Below, in pieces: positions 17,841 through 25,513 of a stretch of DNA of 64,000 bases; positions within the stretch are counted from its first letter, which is position 1; each line of letters starts with the position of its first letter. The position numbers and the translations under genes were made by a program. The DNA lies in the NCBI RefSeq assembly GCF_014196495.1, contig NZ_JACIDT010000013.1, positions 1-64,000 of the forward strand, written 5' to 3'. The notes under the pieces are model-generated. The model was not told the DNA's origin. It saw only the letters and a program-made list of their open reading frames with translations, and searched no databases. Source of the stretch: Sphingobium jiangsuense (lineage in GTDB: Bacteria > Pseudomonadota > Alphaproteobacteria > Sphingomonadales > Sphingomonadaceae).

Positions 17841-18590
17841 ATGAAAATTCTCGTATCCGTAAAACGCGTGGTGGACTACAACGTCAAGGTGCGTGTGAAG
17901 TCCGACGGCAGCGGCGTGGACATCGCCAACGTCAAGATGAGCATGAACCCCTTCGACGAGATTGCTGTTGAGGAAGCCGTGCGCCTGAAAGAAAAAGGCG
18001 TGGTCACCGAAGTGATCGCCGTCTCCTGCGGCGTGGCCCAGTGCCAGGAAACGCTGCGCACTGCCATGGCCATCGGCGCCGACCGCGGCATCCTGGTCGA
18101 GACCAATGAAGAACTGCAGCCGCTGGCCGTGGCCAAGCTGCTCAAGGCTCTGATCGAAAAGGAACAGCCCGGCCTCGTGATCCTGGGCAAGCAGGCCATC
18201 GACGACGACTGCAACCAGACGGGTCAGATGCTGGCGGCGCTGGCCGACCTGCCGCAAGCCACCTTCGCCTCCAAGGTCGAGATCGCTGGCGACAAGGTGA
18301 ACGTGACCCGCGAAGTGGACGGCGGCCTCGAAACCCTGGCGCTGAACATACCTGCGGTCATCACCACCGACCTGCGCCTGAACGAGCCGCGCTACGTCAC
18401 GCTGCCCAACATCATGAAGGCCAAGAAGAAACAGCTGGACACCTTCAAGCCCGAGGAACTGGGCGTGGACGTGGCACCCCGCATCAAGACGCTGAAGGTC
18501 AGCGAGCCGCCCAAGCGCGGCGCCGGAGTCAAGGTGCCCGACGCGGCCACCCTCATTGACAAGCTCAAGAACGAAGCCAAGGTCATCTAA
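17841..18590 (+). CDS. etfB: electron transfer flavoprotein, beta subunit
   Basis: A 249-residue EtfB, beginning [19 protein letters not shown]. The AMP-binding [21 protein letters not shown] segment and the [16 protein letters not shown] loop, which contacts partner dehydrogenases, are intact. EtfB with EtfA accepts electrons from acyl-CoA dehydrogenases and passes them to the ETF:quinone oxidoreductase. No quinone oxidoreductase gene is seen on the element, so host enzyme would be needed. AGGAAA precedes the start. Confidence 0.95.
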   Translation: MKILVSVKRVVDYNVKVRVKSDGSGVDIANVKMSMNPFDEIAVEEAVRLKEKGVVTEVIAVSCGVAQCQETLRTAMAIGADRGILVETNEELQPLAVAKLLKALIEKEQPGLVILGKQAIDDDCNQTGQMLAALADLPQATFASKVEIAGDKVNVTREVDGGLETLALNIPAVITTDLRLNEPRYVTLPNIMKAKKKQLDTFKPEELGVDVAPRIKTLKVSEPPKRGAGVKVPDAATLIDKLKNEAKVI

Positions 18591-18624
18591 GGCTCATCAC
18601 AACAACATCGAAAGGACACCAGCC

Positions 18625-19557
18625 ATGACCGCACTCGTTATTGCAGATCACGACAACGCAAGCATCAAGAGCGCCACCCTCAACACCGTCACGGCCGCCA
18701 AGGCCTGCGTCGGTGACGTGCACGTGCTCGTCGCCGGCGAGAACGCCGCCGCCGCCGCTGCCGCCGCCGCCCAGATCGCTGGCGTCGCCAAGGTCATCCA
18801 CGCCGACGGCGCGAGCCTGAAGCACGGCCTGGCCGAGAACATCGCCGCCCAGGTGCTGGCCATCGCGGGCAACTACAGCCACATCCTGTTCCCAGCCACC
18901 GCCGGCGGCAAGAACGTGGCCCCCCGCGTGGCCGCCAAGCTCGACGTGGCGCAGATCAGCGACATCACCAAGGTCGACGGCCCCGACACCTTCGAGCGCC
19001 CCATCTACGCCGGCAACGCCATCGCCACCGTGCAATCGGGCGACGCCACCAAGGTCATCACCGTGCGCGGCACTGGCTTCGACGCCGCGTCCGCCACCGG
19101 TGGCGCAGCAGCGGTCGAGACCGTCGCCGCCGTCGCCGACTCCGGCAAGAGCAGTTTCGTGGGTTCCGAGATCGTCAAGAGCGACCGTCCCGAGCTGACG
19201 GCCGCCAAGATCATCGTCTCGGGTGGCCGGGCGCTGGGCAGCGAAGAGAAGTTCAAGGAAGTCATCACCCCGCTGGCCGACAAGCTGGGCGCCGCCATCG
19301 GTGCCAGCCGCGCCGCGGTGGACGCGGGCTACGCCCCCAACGACCTGCAGGTCGGCCAGACCGGCAAGATCGTGGCGCCGCAGCTGTACATCGCCTGCGG
19401 CATCTCGGGCGCCATCCAGCACCTGGCGGGCATGAAGGACTCCAAGGTGATCGTGGCGATCAACAAGGACCCGGAGGCACCGATCTTCTCGGTGGCCGAC
19501 TACGGGCTGGAGGCGGACCTGTTTGCCGCCGTGCCGGAGATGACAGCAATTATCTAA
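18625..19557 (+). CDS. etfA: electron transfer flavoprotein, alpha subunit
   Basis: A 310-residue EtfA. The N-terminal domain is alanine-rich; the C-terminal FAD domain has [31 protein letters not shown] and [17 protein letters not shown], the family signature. The start is [11 protein letters not shown] at 18625, with AAAGGA 11 bases upstream; the upstream extension of the frame covers the etfB end and is not coding. It partners the preceding EtfB and completes the electron route for the two acyl-CoA dehydrogenases of the cargo. Confidence 0.95.
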   Translation: MTALVIADHDNASIKSATLNTVTAAKACVGDVHVLVAGENAAAAAAAAAQIAGVAKVIHADGASLKHGLAENIAAQVLAIAGNYSHILFPATAGGKNVAPRVAAKLDVAQISDITKVDGPDTFERPIYAGNAIATVQSGDATKVITVRGTGFDAASATGGAAAVETVAAVADSGKSSFVGSEIVKSDRPELTAAKIIVSGGRALGSEEKFKEVITPLADKLGAAIGASRAAVDAGYAPNDLQVGQTGKIVAPQLYIACGISGAIQHLAGMKDSKVIVAINKDPEAPIFSVADYGLEADLFAAVPEMTAII

Positions 19558-19565
19558 ATAGGAGC

Positions 19566-19772
19566 ATGACTATGGCCTTGCTGCGCCAGTATTTGTTCGA
19601 ACTGCGAGCGGCCCTTGAGGCAGGCGCGGCAAGTTGCGATAGCCAAGAAGTGCCGAGTATATTGAATCCCTGTTTTACCGAAATTGCTGCTATCGATCCA
19701 TCAACCATGGCGGAATCAAATGTGCTATTCAGACCATCTTCGATTGTCAACAAGGTACCACTAGTTCAATGA
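19566..19772 (+). CDS. small uncharacterised ORF after etfA
   Basis: A 68-codon frame with an AGGAGC ribosome-binding site just before its ATG, only 8 bp after etfA. The first 20 residues ([17 protein letters not shown]) look like an amphipathic helix; the rest has no family I recognise and is AT-richer. It could be a truncated gene at the cargo boundary. The rest of 19773-19930 holds no gene and leads to the LysR-type regulator. Confidence 0.3.
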   Translation: MTMALLRQYLFELRAALEAGAASCDSQEVPSILNPCFTEIAAIDPSTMAESNVLFRPSSIVNKVPLVQ

Positions 19773-19930
19773 AGCGGGTCTTGTAGTAATCGCACTCAGT
19801 CGCTAACTCGCCGACAACGACTTACAGGCTCGATATATTGGTACATCGGCATTACGACCGGTATTCTCCGCCTTCAAAGTCCCAAGAATCCGGGGGGGGC
19901 TTGCGTGTCGCAGGAATGGAAAATTTTCCA

Positions 19931-20842
19931 ATGGAGCTTAGACATTTACGCTACTTTCTCACGGTCGCCGAGGAGCTTCACTTTGCTCGGGCTGCAGAAA
20001 AACTGCATATGGATCAGTCACCTCTATCCCGTGCCATCAAAGATCTGGAAGACGAACTAGGAGCAAAGCTATTCACCCGTACCACACGCAACATTCGACT
20101 GACTCATGCCGGCAAAGTATTTCTGGAGCGGGTTCCACGTATCTTTGAGGCACTGGAACAAGCGCGCGATGGTGCGAAATCGGCCGCCAGTGGGTTTCAT
20201 GGCCAGTTGCGCATTGCCCTGTCCGACGGTATCACGCCATCGCGGCTGCCTGCCTTGCTGGCCCGTAGCCGCGAGGAAGAGCCCGAAGTAGAAATCCGCC
20301 TGTTCGAGGTACCACTGGATCAGCAGATCAGAGGCTTGCAAGAAGACCTGTACGACGCGGGCTTGTCTATGGCGGACGAGGTAGGCGACGGCATCGTGAC
20401 GACTCCCGCGTGGGATGACGAATTGATGGTGGCGCTGTCTTTGCGCCACCCCTTGCTGGAGCACCGGCGCATTCCGCTGGAGATGGTGTTGCAGCAACGG
20501 TTGGTGCTCGGCGACCCGGCCGCATGCCAGGGGCATACTCGCCAGATAGACCGCATCCTGCAGAAGCGGGACGAGGAGTTGCAGATCCTCCAGCGCGTTG
20601 CCACCTTCGACGTGATGATGGCCCTGGTATCCGCAGGACTGGCGGTTGGTCTGGCAGGTGCAGCGCATATCGCATCCAGTAAAGAGCCTGGAGTCAAGGC
20701 CCGTCAGTTGGCGGGAACGCCACCCATGCTGACAACTTATCTGCTGCGTCGAGATACTGAACCGTCACCGATGCTGACCCGGTTCATTCAACGTGTCGTC
20801 ACCATGGATTCGGCTGGTGCCGATAACGTGACCGATTCGTGA
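19931..20842 (+). CDS. LysR-family transcriptional regulator
   Basis: A 303-residue LysR protein: winged helix-turn-helix at residues 1-60 (MELRHLRYFLTVAEELHFARAA) and a substrate-binding domain to the end. The start MELRHLRYF at 19931 is the canonical LysR beginning; frames extend to 19838 but that part is not family-like. Elements of the Tn4371 group often carry a LysR-type gene at this place, before traG, and it may control transfer or cargo genes. The target is unproven. Confidence 0.9.
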   Translation: MELRHLRYFLTVAEELHFARAAEKLHMDQSPLSRAIKDLEDELGAKLFTRTTRNIRLTHAGKVFLERVPRIFEALEQARDGAKSAASGFHGQLRIALSDGITPSRLPALLARSREEEPEVEIRLFEVPLDQQIRGLQEDLYDAGLSMADEVGDGIVTTPAWDDELMVALSLRHPLLEHRRIPLEMVLQQRLVLGDPAACQGHTRQIDRILQKRDEELQILQRVATFDVMMALVSAGLAVGLAGAAHIASSKEPGVKARQLAGTPPMLTTYLLRRDTEPSPMLTRFIQRVVTMDSAGADNVTDS

Positions 20843-20867
20843 ATCCGAAATCCAAAGGACGCTCGCC

Positions 20868-21098
20868 ATGAACAAAATCGTGATGTCCGTGATTGCCGTT
20901 GTGATGACGGCCTGTGGTCCTGCCAATCCTACAGAGACAGTGGATGAGCTGGTGGCGAACCCCGCACGCATCAAGGAAATCCAGCGCCAATGCAAGGAAG
21001 ATCGCGCGAAGATCGGCGATGAACTTTGCATGCGCGCAGCCGCAGCCGCCGAACGGCGCTTCTTCGGCGACAGGCCGGAGCAGAAGAAAGCCCCGTAG
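20868..21098 (+). CDS. EexN-like entry-exclusion lipoprotein
   Basis: A 76-residue lipoprotein starting MNKIVMSVIAVVMTACGP, with a lipobox around C16 and the family segment TVDELVANPARIKEIQRQCKED followed by a conserved second cysteine. EexN-type proteins sit in the recipient-side envelope and block entry of a second copy of the same element. It lies 25 bp after the LysR gene and upstream of traG, as in relatives. There is no TrbK between trbJ and trbL, so this is the only exclusion candidate. The following gap to traG (21099-21324) holds no gene I can support. Confidence 0.8.
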   Translation: MNKIVMSVIAVVMTACGPANPTETVDELVANPARIKEIQRQCKEDRAKIGDELCMRAAAAAERRFFGDRPEQKKAP

Positions 21099-21324
21099 CC
21101 CACGCAAGGCGCACCGGCGTCGCGCTTCTGCGACAGCTTGCGCACTGTTACCTCGATACGCCGCAGCGCCTTTGTGCCTGCGGCATTTTTATTGTCTTCG
21201 CCACAGCAAGAACTATGGCTTTTTAAGCCTTAATCCCGGCGATTTCAGTCTTTGACCGGTACTCCCTATGGCATTGATCCTGATAGGGGCGGCACGTTGT
21301 TGTGCCGTTCTCGGAGGCAGGATC

Positions 21325-23355
21325 ATGCAAGGGACGAACGTGCTGTTCGGTCAGATTGCCGTCGTATTCGGCATCGTGATCGCCGGAGTGTGGAGCGCCA
21401 CGCAATGGACGGCAGCGGCTCTGGGGTACCAGCTACGCCTGGGATCGCCGTGGTTCGATTTCCTCGGCACGCCGGTCTATCACCCGTGGCGCCTGTTCGA
21501 GTGGTGGTTCTTCTTCGATGCCTACGCGCCGCATGTCTTCGACGTGGGCGGGGTCATTGCAGCGGGCAGTGGCCTGTTCGCGGTGCTGGTCGCCATCGGC
21601 ATGTCGATCTGGCGCTCGCGCCAGTCCAAGCTGGTCACGACCTATGGCTCTGCGCGCTGGGCCAACGCGGAGGACATTCACAAAGCGGGCCTTGACCAGT
21701 CCGCGGGCGTGTTCCTCGGCCTGCATCGCCAGCAGTACCTGCGCCATGAAGGCCCGGAACACGTCCTGACCTTCGCGCCCACCCGCTCGGGCAAGGGTGT
21801 GGGCCTAGTGGTGCCGACCCTGCTGTCGTGGCCCGCATCCGCCGTCATCCACGACATCAAGGGCGAGAACTGGAGCATTACCGCAGGTTGGCGTTCGCGC
21901 TTCTCGCACTGCCTGCTGTTCAACCCGACGGATAGCCAGTCGGCGGCCTACAACCCGCTGCTCGAAGTGCGGCGCGGCGGGCATGAGGTGCGCGACGTGC
22001 AGAACATCGCGGACATCCTGGTCGATCCAGAAGGCGCACTGGAGCGGCGCAACCACTGGGAGAAGACTTCGCATGCGCTGCTGGTTGGAGCCATCCTGCA
22101 TGTGCTCTACGCGGGCGAAGACAAGACGCTGCGCGGCGTGGCGAACTTCCTTTCCGATCCTGCCTGCCCATTCGATCTGACCTTGCACCGCATGATGACC
22201 ACGCCCCACCTCGTGAATGAGGAGGGTGGTGGCCCGCATCCGGTGGTGGCTTCAGCGGCGCGCGAAGTGCTCAACAAGAGCGACAACGAGCGCTCGGGCG
22301 TGCTGTCCACGGCCATGTCGTTCTTGGGCCTCTACCGCGACCCTACGGTGGCCGAAGTCACGTCGCGCTGCGACTGGCGCATCGCTGACCTGATCGCGGC
22401 CGAGCATCCGGTGTCGCTGTACTTGGTGGTGCCGCCTTCGGACATTTCGCGGACGAAGCCGCTGATCCGCCTGATCCTCAACCAGATCGGGCGACGCCTC
22501 ACCGAATCGCTTGACGGCTCCGATGGCATCGAGCGCCGCCACAAGCTGCTGCTGATGCTCGATGAATTCCCCGCGCTCGGGCGGCTGGATTTCTTCGAGA
22601 CGGCGCTGGCCTTCATGGCGGGCTACGGCATCCGCAGCTTCCTGATCGCGCAGAGCCTGAACCAGATCGATAAGGCCTACGGCCAGAACCATTCGATCCT
22701 GGACAACTGCCATGTGCGCGTGACCTTCGCCACCAACGATGAGCGCACCGCCAAGCGGATATCCGAGACACTGGGAACCGCCACCGAACTGCGCGCGCAG
22801 CGCAACTATGCCGGCCATCGGCTCGCGCCCTGGCTGGGGCACCTCATGGTGTCACGGCAGGAGACAGCCCGCCCGCTGCTGACGGCCGGCGAAGTCATGC
22901 AGCTACCGCCCGACGAGGCGGTGGTGATGGTCTCCAGCGTGGCGCCGATCAAGGCCAGGAAGCTGCGCTACTACGCGGACGCCAACTTCAAGCGACGGGT
23001 GCTGCCGCCGCCGGTGCTCGCCGCGGGGCGCTATGCCGACGTGCCGCCGGCCCGTGCGGATGACTGGAGTGGGCTGGCGATTCCCGCCGTGCCCGTCGCA
23101 CCGGCCGCGGCATCGGCCGATGGCCTGGAGCACCTGGGTTCGACCGATGACGGCGGCCCGCGCCGTCAGCCCGAACTCTCCGAGACCGTCGCCTACGACC
23201 CCGACCTGGTTGCGCCCGCAGCCGACCTCGGGCTGCTCGATGACGACGACATGCCTTTGCCTCTTTCGGTCTCCCTCCCGCGCCAGCTCGACCCGGCCCT
23301 GCAGCGCACGGCCCGGCTGGCATCCCTCGACCCTGACGACGGAATCGCGCTATGA
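21325..23355 (+). CDS. traG: type IV coupling protein TraG/VirD4
   Basis: A 676-residue hexameric ATPase linking the relaxosome to the secretion channel. Two to three N-terminal membrane helices occur within the first 100 residues, then the Walker A motif APTRSGKGVG (151-160) and the Walker B LLLMLDEFPALGRL. The C-terminal tail is Asp/Pro-rich. The start MQGTNVLFGQ at 21325 was chosen because the preceding 19 codons do not look like a membrane leader. The stop overlaps the next gene by ATGA. Confidence 0.94.
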   Translation: MQGTNVLFGQIAVVFGIVIAGVWSATQWTAAALGYQLRLGSPWFDFLGTPVYHPWRLFEWWFFFDAYAPHVFDVGGVIAAGSGLFAVLVAIGMSIWRSRQSKLVTTYGSARWANAEDIHKAGLDQSAGVFLGLHRQQYLRHEGPEHVLTFAPTRSGKGVGLVVPTLLSWPASAVIHDIKGENWSITAGWRSRFSHCLLFNPTDSQSAAYNPLLEVRRGGHEVRDVQNIADILVDPEGALERRNHWEKTSHALLVGAILHVLYAGEDKTLRGVANFLSDPACPFDLTLHRMMTTPHLVNEEGGGPHPVVASAAREVLNKSDNERSGVLSTAMSFLGLYRDPTVAEVTSRCDWRIADLIAAEHPVSLYLVVPPSDISRTKPLIRLILNQIGRRLTESLDGSDGIERRHKLLLMLDEFPALGRLDFFETALAFMAGYGIRSFLIAQSLNQIDKAYGQNHSILDNCHVRVTFATNDERTAKRISETLGTATELRAQRNYAGHRLAPWLGHLMVSRQETARPLLTAGEVMQLPPDEAVVMVSSVAPIKARKLRYYADANFKRRVLPPPVLAAGRYADVPPARADDWSGLAIPAVPVAPAAASADGLEHLGSTDDGGPRRQPELSETVAYDPDLVAPAADLGLLDDDDMPLPLSVSLPRQLDPALQRTARLASLDPDDGIAL

Positions 23356-23807
23356 GTCAGCACCGCTTGAATCTCTTCATCCAGCCCGAGCACGCCAGGC
23401 GGCTCGACGAACTGGCCGCCGCCAAGGGCGTGTCCAAGTCCAGCATCGTCGCGGCAGCGCTTGCATCGTGGCTGTCGCCCGACGCTGGCGACCAGCGCGA
23501 AGCCGCCATCGCCAAGCGACTGGATCGCCTGTCGCGCCACGCCGAGCGCCTGGAGCGCGACCAGAACATTGCCATCGAAACGCTGGCGCTGTTCATCCGC
23601 TACTTCCTGACCGTCAGCACACCTGTTCCCGAGGCCCATCAGGACGCCGCCCGCGCCCAGGGTAAGGCCCGCTTCGAGCAGTTTGTCGAACAGCTTGGCC
23701 GCCACCTGCTGCGTGGGCGCAGTCTGGTGCGCGACGTGGTGGACGAACTGAATCCCGATCCGATGCGGATGGCGGACACGGCCGAAGCACAGGAGCGAGC
23801 CTCATGA
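23352..23807 (+). CDS. CopG/ribbon-helix-helix-type protein of the transfer operon
   Basis: A 151-residue protein with an N-terminal ribbon-helix-helix segment (HRLNLFIQPEHARRLDELA, then GVSKSSIVAAALASWL) and a helical C-terminal part (RLDRLSRHAERLERDQ). Such proteins occur between traG and trbB in Tn4371-type elements. It may bind operator DNA or help relaxosome function. It overlaps traG and trbB by four bases each. Confidence 0.82.
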   Translation: MSQHRLNLFIQPEHARRLDELAAAKGVSKSSIVAAALASWLSPDAGDQREAAIAKRLDRLSRHAERLERDQNIAIETLALFIRYFLTVSTPVPEAHQDAARAQGKARFEQFVEQLGRHLLRGRSLVRDVVDELNPDPMRMADTAEAQERAS

Positions 23808-24841
23808 GCGCCGTTCCTTCCTCCTTCACGGCCACATCGCTGGATCGCCGCATCCAGATGCTGCGCACGGCAATGGGGCCGCTGATCGCTGCCGCGCTCG
23901 AAGACCCGGACGTGGTGGAAATCATGCTCAATCCCGACCGGACGCTCTGGGTGGATCGCCTGTCCACGGGCCGCGCGCCGATGGGCGTGGAGCTGTCCGA
24001 GGCCGATGGCGAACGCATCATCCGCCTCGTGGCTGCCCACGTCGGCGCCGAAGTGCATCGGGGTCAGCCACTGCTGACAGCCGAGCTGCCGGAAACCGGC
24101 GAACGCTTCGAGGGCATCCTGCCGCCCGCTGCACCGGGGCCAGCCTTCGCGCTGCGCAAGCGCGCCTTCGGCGTGATCCCGTTGTCGCGCTACATCGAGG
24201 ACGGGATGATGACCGCCGCACAGGCGGGCCTGCTGGTGCGCGCTGTGCGCGAGCGCCAGAACATCCTGATCGCCGGTGGGACGAGTACCGGCAAGACCAC
24301 CCTGGCCAATGCGTTGCTGGCCGAGATCGCCGCCACCGGCGACCGCGTGCTGGTGCTCGAAGACACGGTGGAGCTGCAATGCGCAGCCCGCGACCACGTA
24401 CCGCTGCGCACACGCCAGGGCGTGGTGTCCATGACCGAGCTGGTGCGGTCTTCGATGCGCCTGCGCCCGGATCGTGTCGTCGTCGGCGAGGTGCGCGGCG
24501 CCGAGGCGCTGGATCTCATCAAGGTCTGGGGCACCGGCCATCCAGGCGGCGTCGCCACCATCCACGCCGGCTCCGCGCTGGGCGCATTGCTGCGCCTGGA
24601 GCAACTGATTCTCGAAGTGGCGGTGAACCCGCCCCGTGCGCTGATCGCGGAAGCGGTCAATGTGGTCATCCACATCGCCGGGCGCGGGCGCAAGCGCCGC
24701 ATCGAGAGCATCGCCCGCGTCGTCGGCTTCGATGGCGTGGGCTACCAACTGGCGGATGCACTGGAGGCTCCATTCCCGGAGCTGCTGCCGCAGTCCGACC
24801 TTTCCTCCCCGTCCCCTGACCACTCTGGAGAACTGCCATGA
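23804..24841 (+). CDS. trbB: P-type conjugative transfer ATPase TrbB
   Basis: A 345-residue VirB11-type secretion ATPase. Walker A is GGTSTGKTT (158-166), followed by an Asp box (VLEDTVELQ), Walker B-like RPDRVVVGEVRG, and a His box GTGHPGGVATIHAG. It would power pilus assembly and substrate translocation from the cytosolic side. The start overlaps the CopG-type gene (ATGA). Confidence 0.95.
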   Translation: MSAVPSSFTATSLDRRIQMLRTAMGPLIAAALEDPDVVEIMLNPDRTLWVDRLSTGRAPMGVELSEADGERIIRLVAAHVGAEVHRGQPLLTAELPETGERFEGILPPAAPGPAFALRKRAFGVIPLSRYIEDGMMTAAQAGLLVRAVRERQNILIAGGTSTGKTTLANALLAEIAATGDRVLVLEDTVELQCAARDHVPLRTRQGVVSMTELVRSSMRLRPDRVVVGEVRGAEALDLIKVWGTGHPGGVATIHAGSALGALLRLEQLILEVAVNPPRALIAEAVNVVIHIAGRGRKRRIESIARVVGFDGVGYQLADALEAPFPELLPQSDLSSPSPDHSGELP

Positions 24842-25221
24842 CGCAGATGATCGTTCCTGCTTTCCGTACTTCCGCAAATCCTCTTCGCCGGCCCGCGCGG
24901 CTGGATAACCTGGCTCGCCCGGCCATGCAAGGCTTGATGCTCGCGGCGCTGATGCTGCTGCTTGCGGGCACCGCCCAGGCCGCGGGTTCCTCGATGCCCT
25001 GGGAAGGGCCGCTGCAATCCATCCTCGAATCCATCCAGGGGCCGGTGGCCCGGATCATCGCGGTCATCATCATCATCGCCACGGGCCTGGCGCTGGCCTT
25101 CGGCGATACCTCGGGCGGGTTCCGCAAGCTGATCCAGATCGTCTTCGGTCTGTCGATCGCGTTTGCCGCGTCCTCGTTCTTCCTGTCGTTCTTCAGCTTC
25201 TCGGGCGGGGCCGTCGTATGA
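24838..25221 (+). CDS. trbC: conjugative pilin TrbC
   Basis: A 127-residue VirB2-type pilin precursor with an N-terminal leader ending at AQA (LLLAGTAQAAG) and two hydrophobic segments (VARIIAVIIIIATGLALAF and the C-terminal LSIAFAASSFFLSFF). Processing and pilus polymerisation are expected from the family. ATGA overlaps occur at both ends, with trbB and trbD. Confidence 0.93.
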   Translation: MTQMIVPAFRTSANPLRRPARLDNLARPAMQGLMLAALMLLLAGTAQAAGSSMPWEGPLQSILESIQGPVARIIAVIIIIATGLALAFGDTSGGFRKLIQIVFGLSIAFAASSFFLSFFSFSGGAVV

Positions 25222-25503
25222 ACGCGGCCCACGATGGCGTGCAGGGCTTCGCTCCCGGCTTTGAGGTGCCGCTGCATCGCTCGCTGACCGAGCCGATTTT
25301 GATGGGCGGCGCTCCGCGCACCGTGGCCATCACCAACGGCACCTTGGCCGCTGCCGTGGGCCTGGGCTTGCAGATGTGGATTCCCGGCGTGGTGCTCTGG
25401 ATCGTCGGTCATGCGCTGGCGGTTTTGGGGCGCGCGCGTCGATCCGCAGTTCATGCAGGTCTTCGCCCGCCACATCAAGCACCGGCCGCTGCTGGACGTG
25501 TGA
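25218..25503 (+). pseudogene. trbD: TrbD, C-terminus frameshifted by one inserted base
   Basis: VirB3-like inner-membrane protein. The N-terminal 65 codons read normally (EVPLHRSLTEPILMGGAPRT, then the hydrophobic LQMWIPGVVLWIVGHALAV). At 25423-25426 there is a run of four T; deleting one T restores a family-like C-terminus that includes VDPQFMQVFARHIKH and ends with TGA at 25501-25503, 10 bp before trbE. As given, translation instead runs to about 25520 in an Arg/Ala-rich frame that overlaps trbE. Either the last 20 or so residues are altered in vivo or the base is a sequencing error. The homologous tail is recalled from family knowledge. Confidence 0.8.
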
Positions 25504-25513
25504 GGGGAATGCC

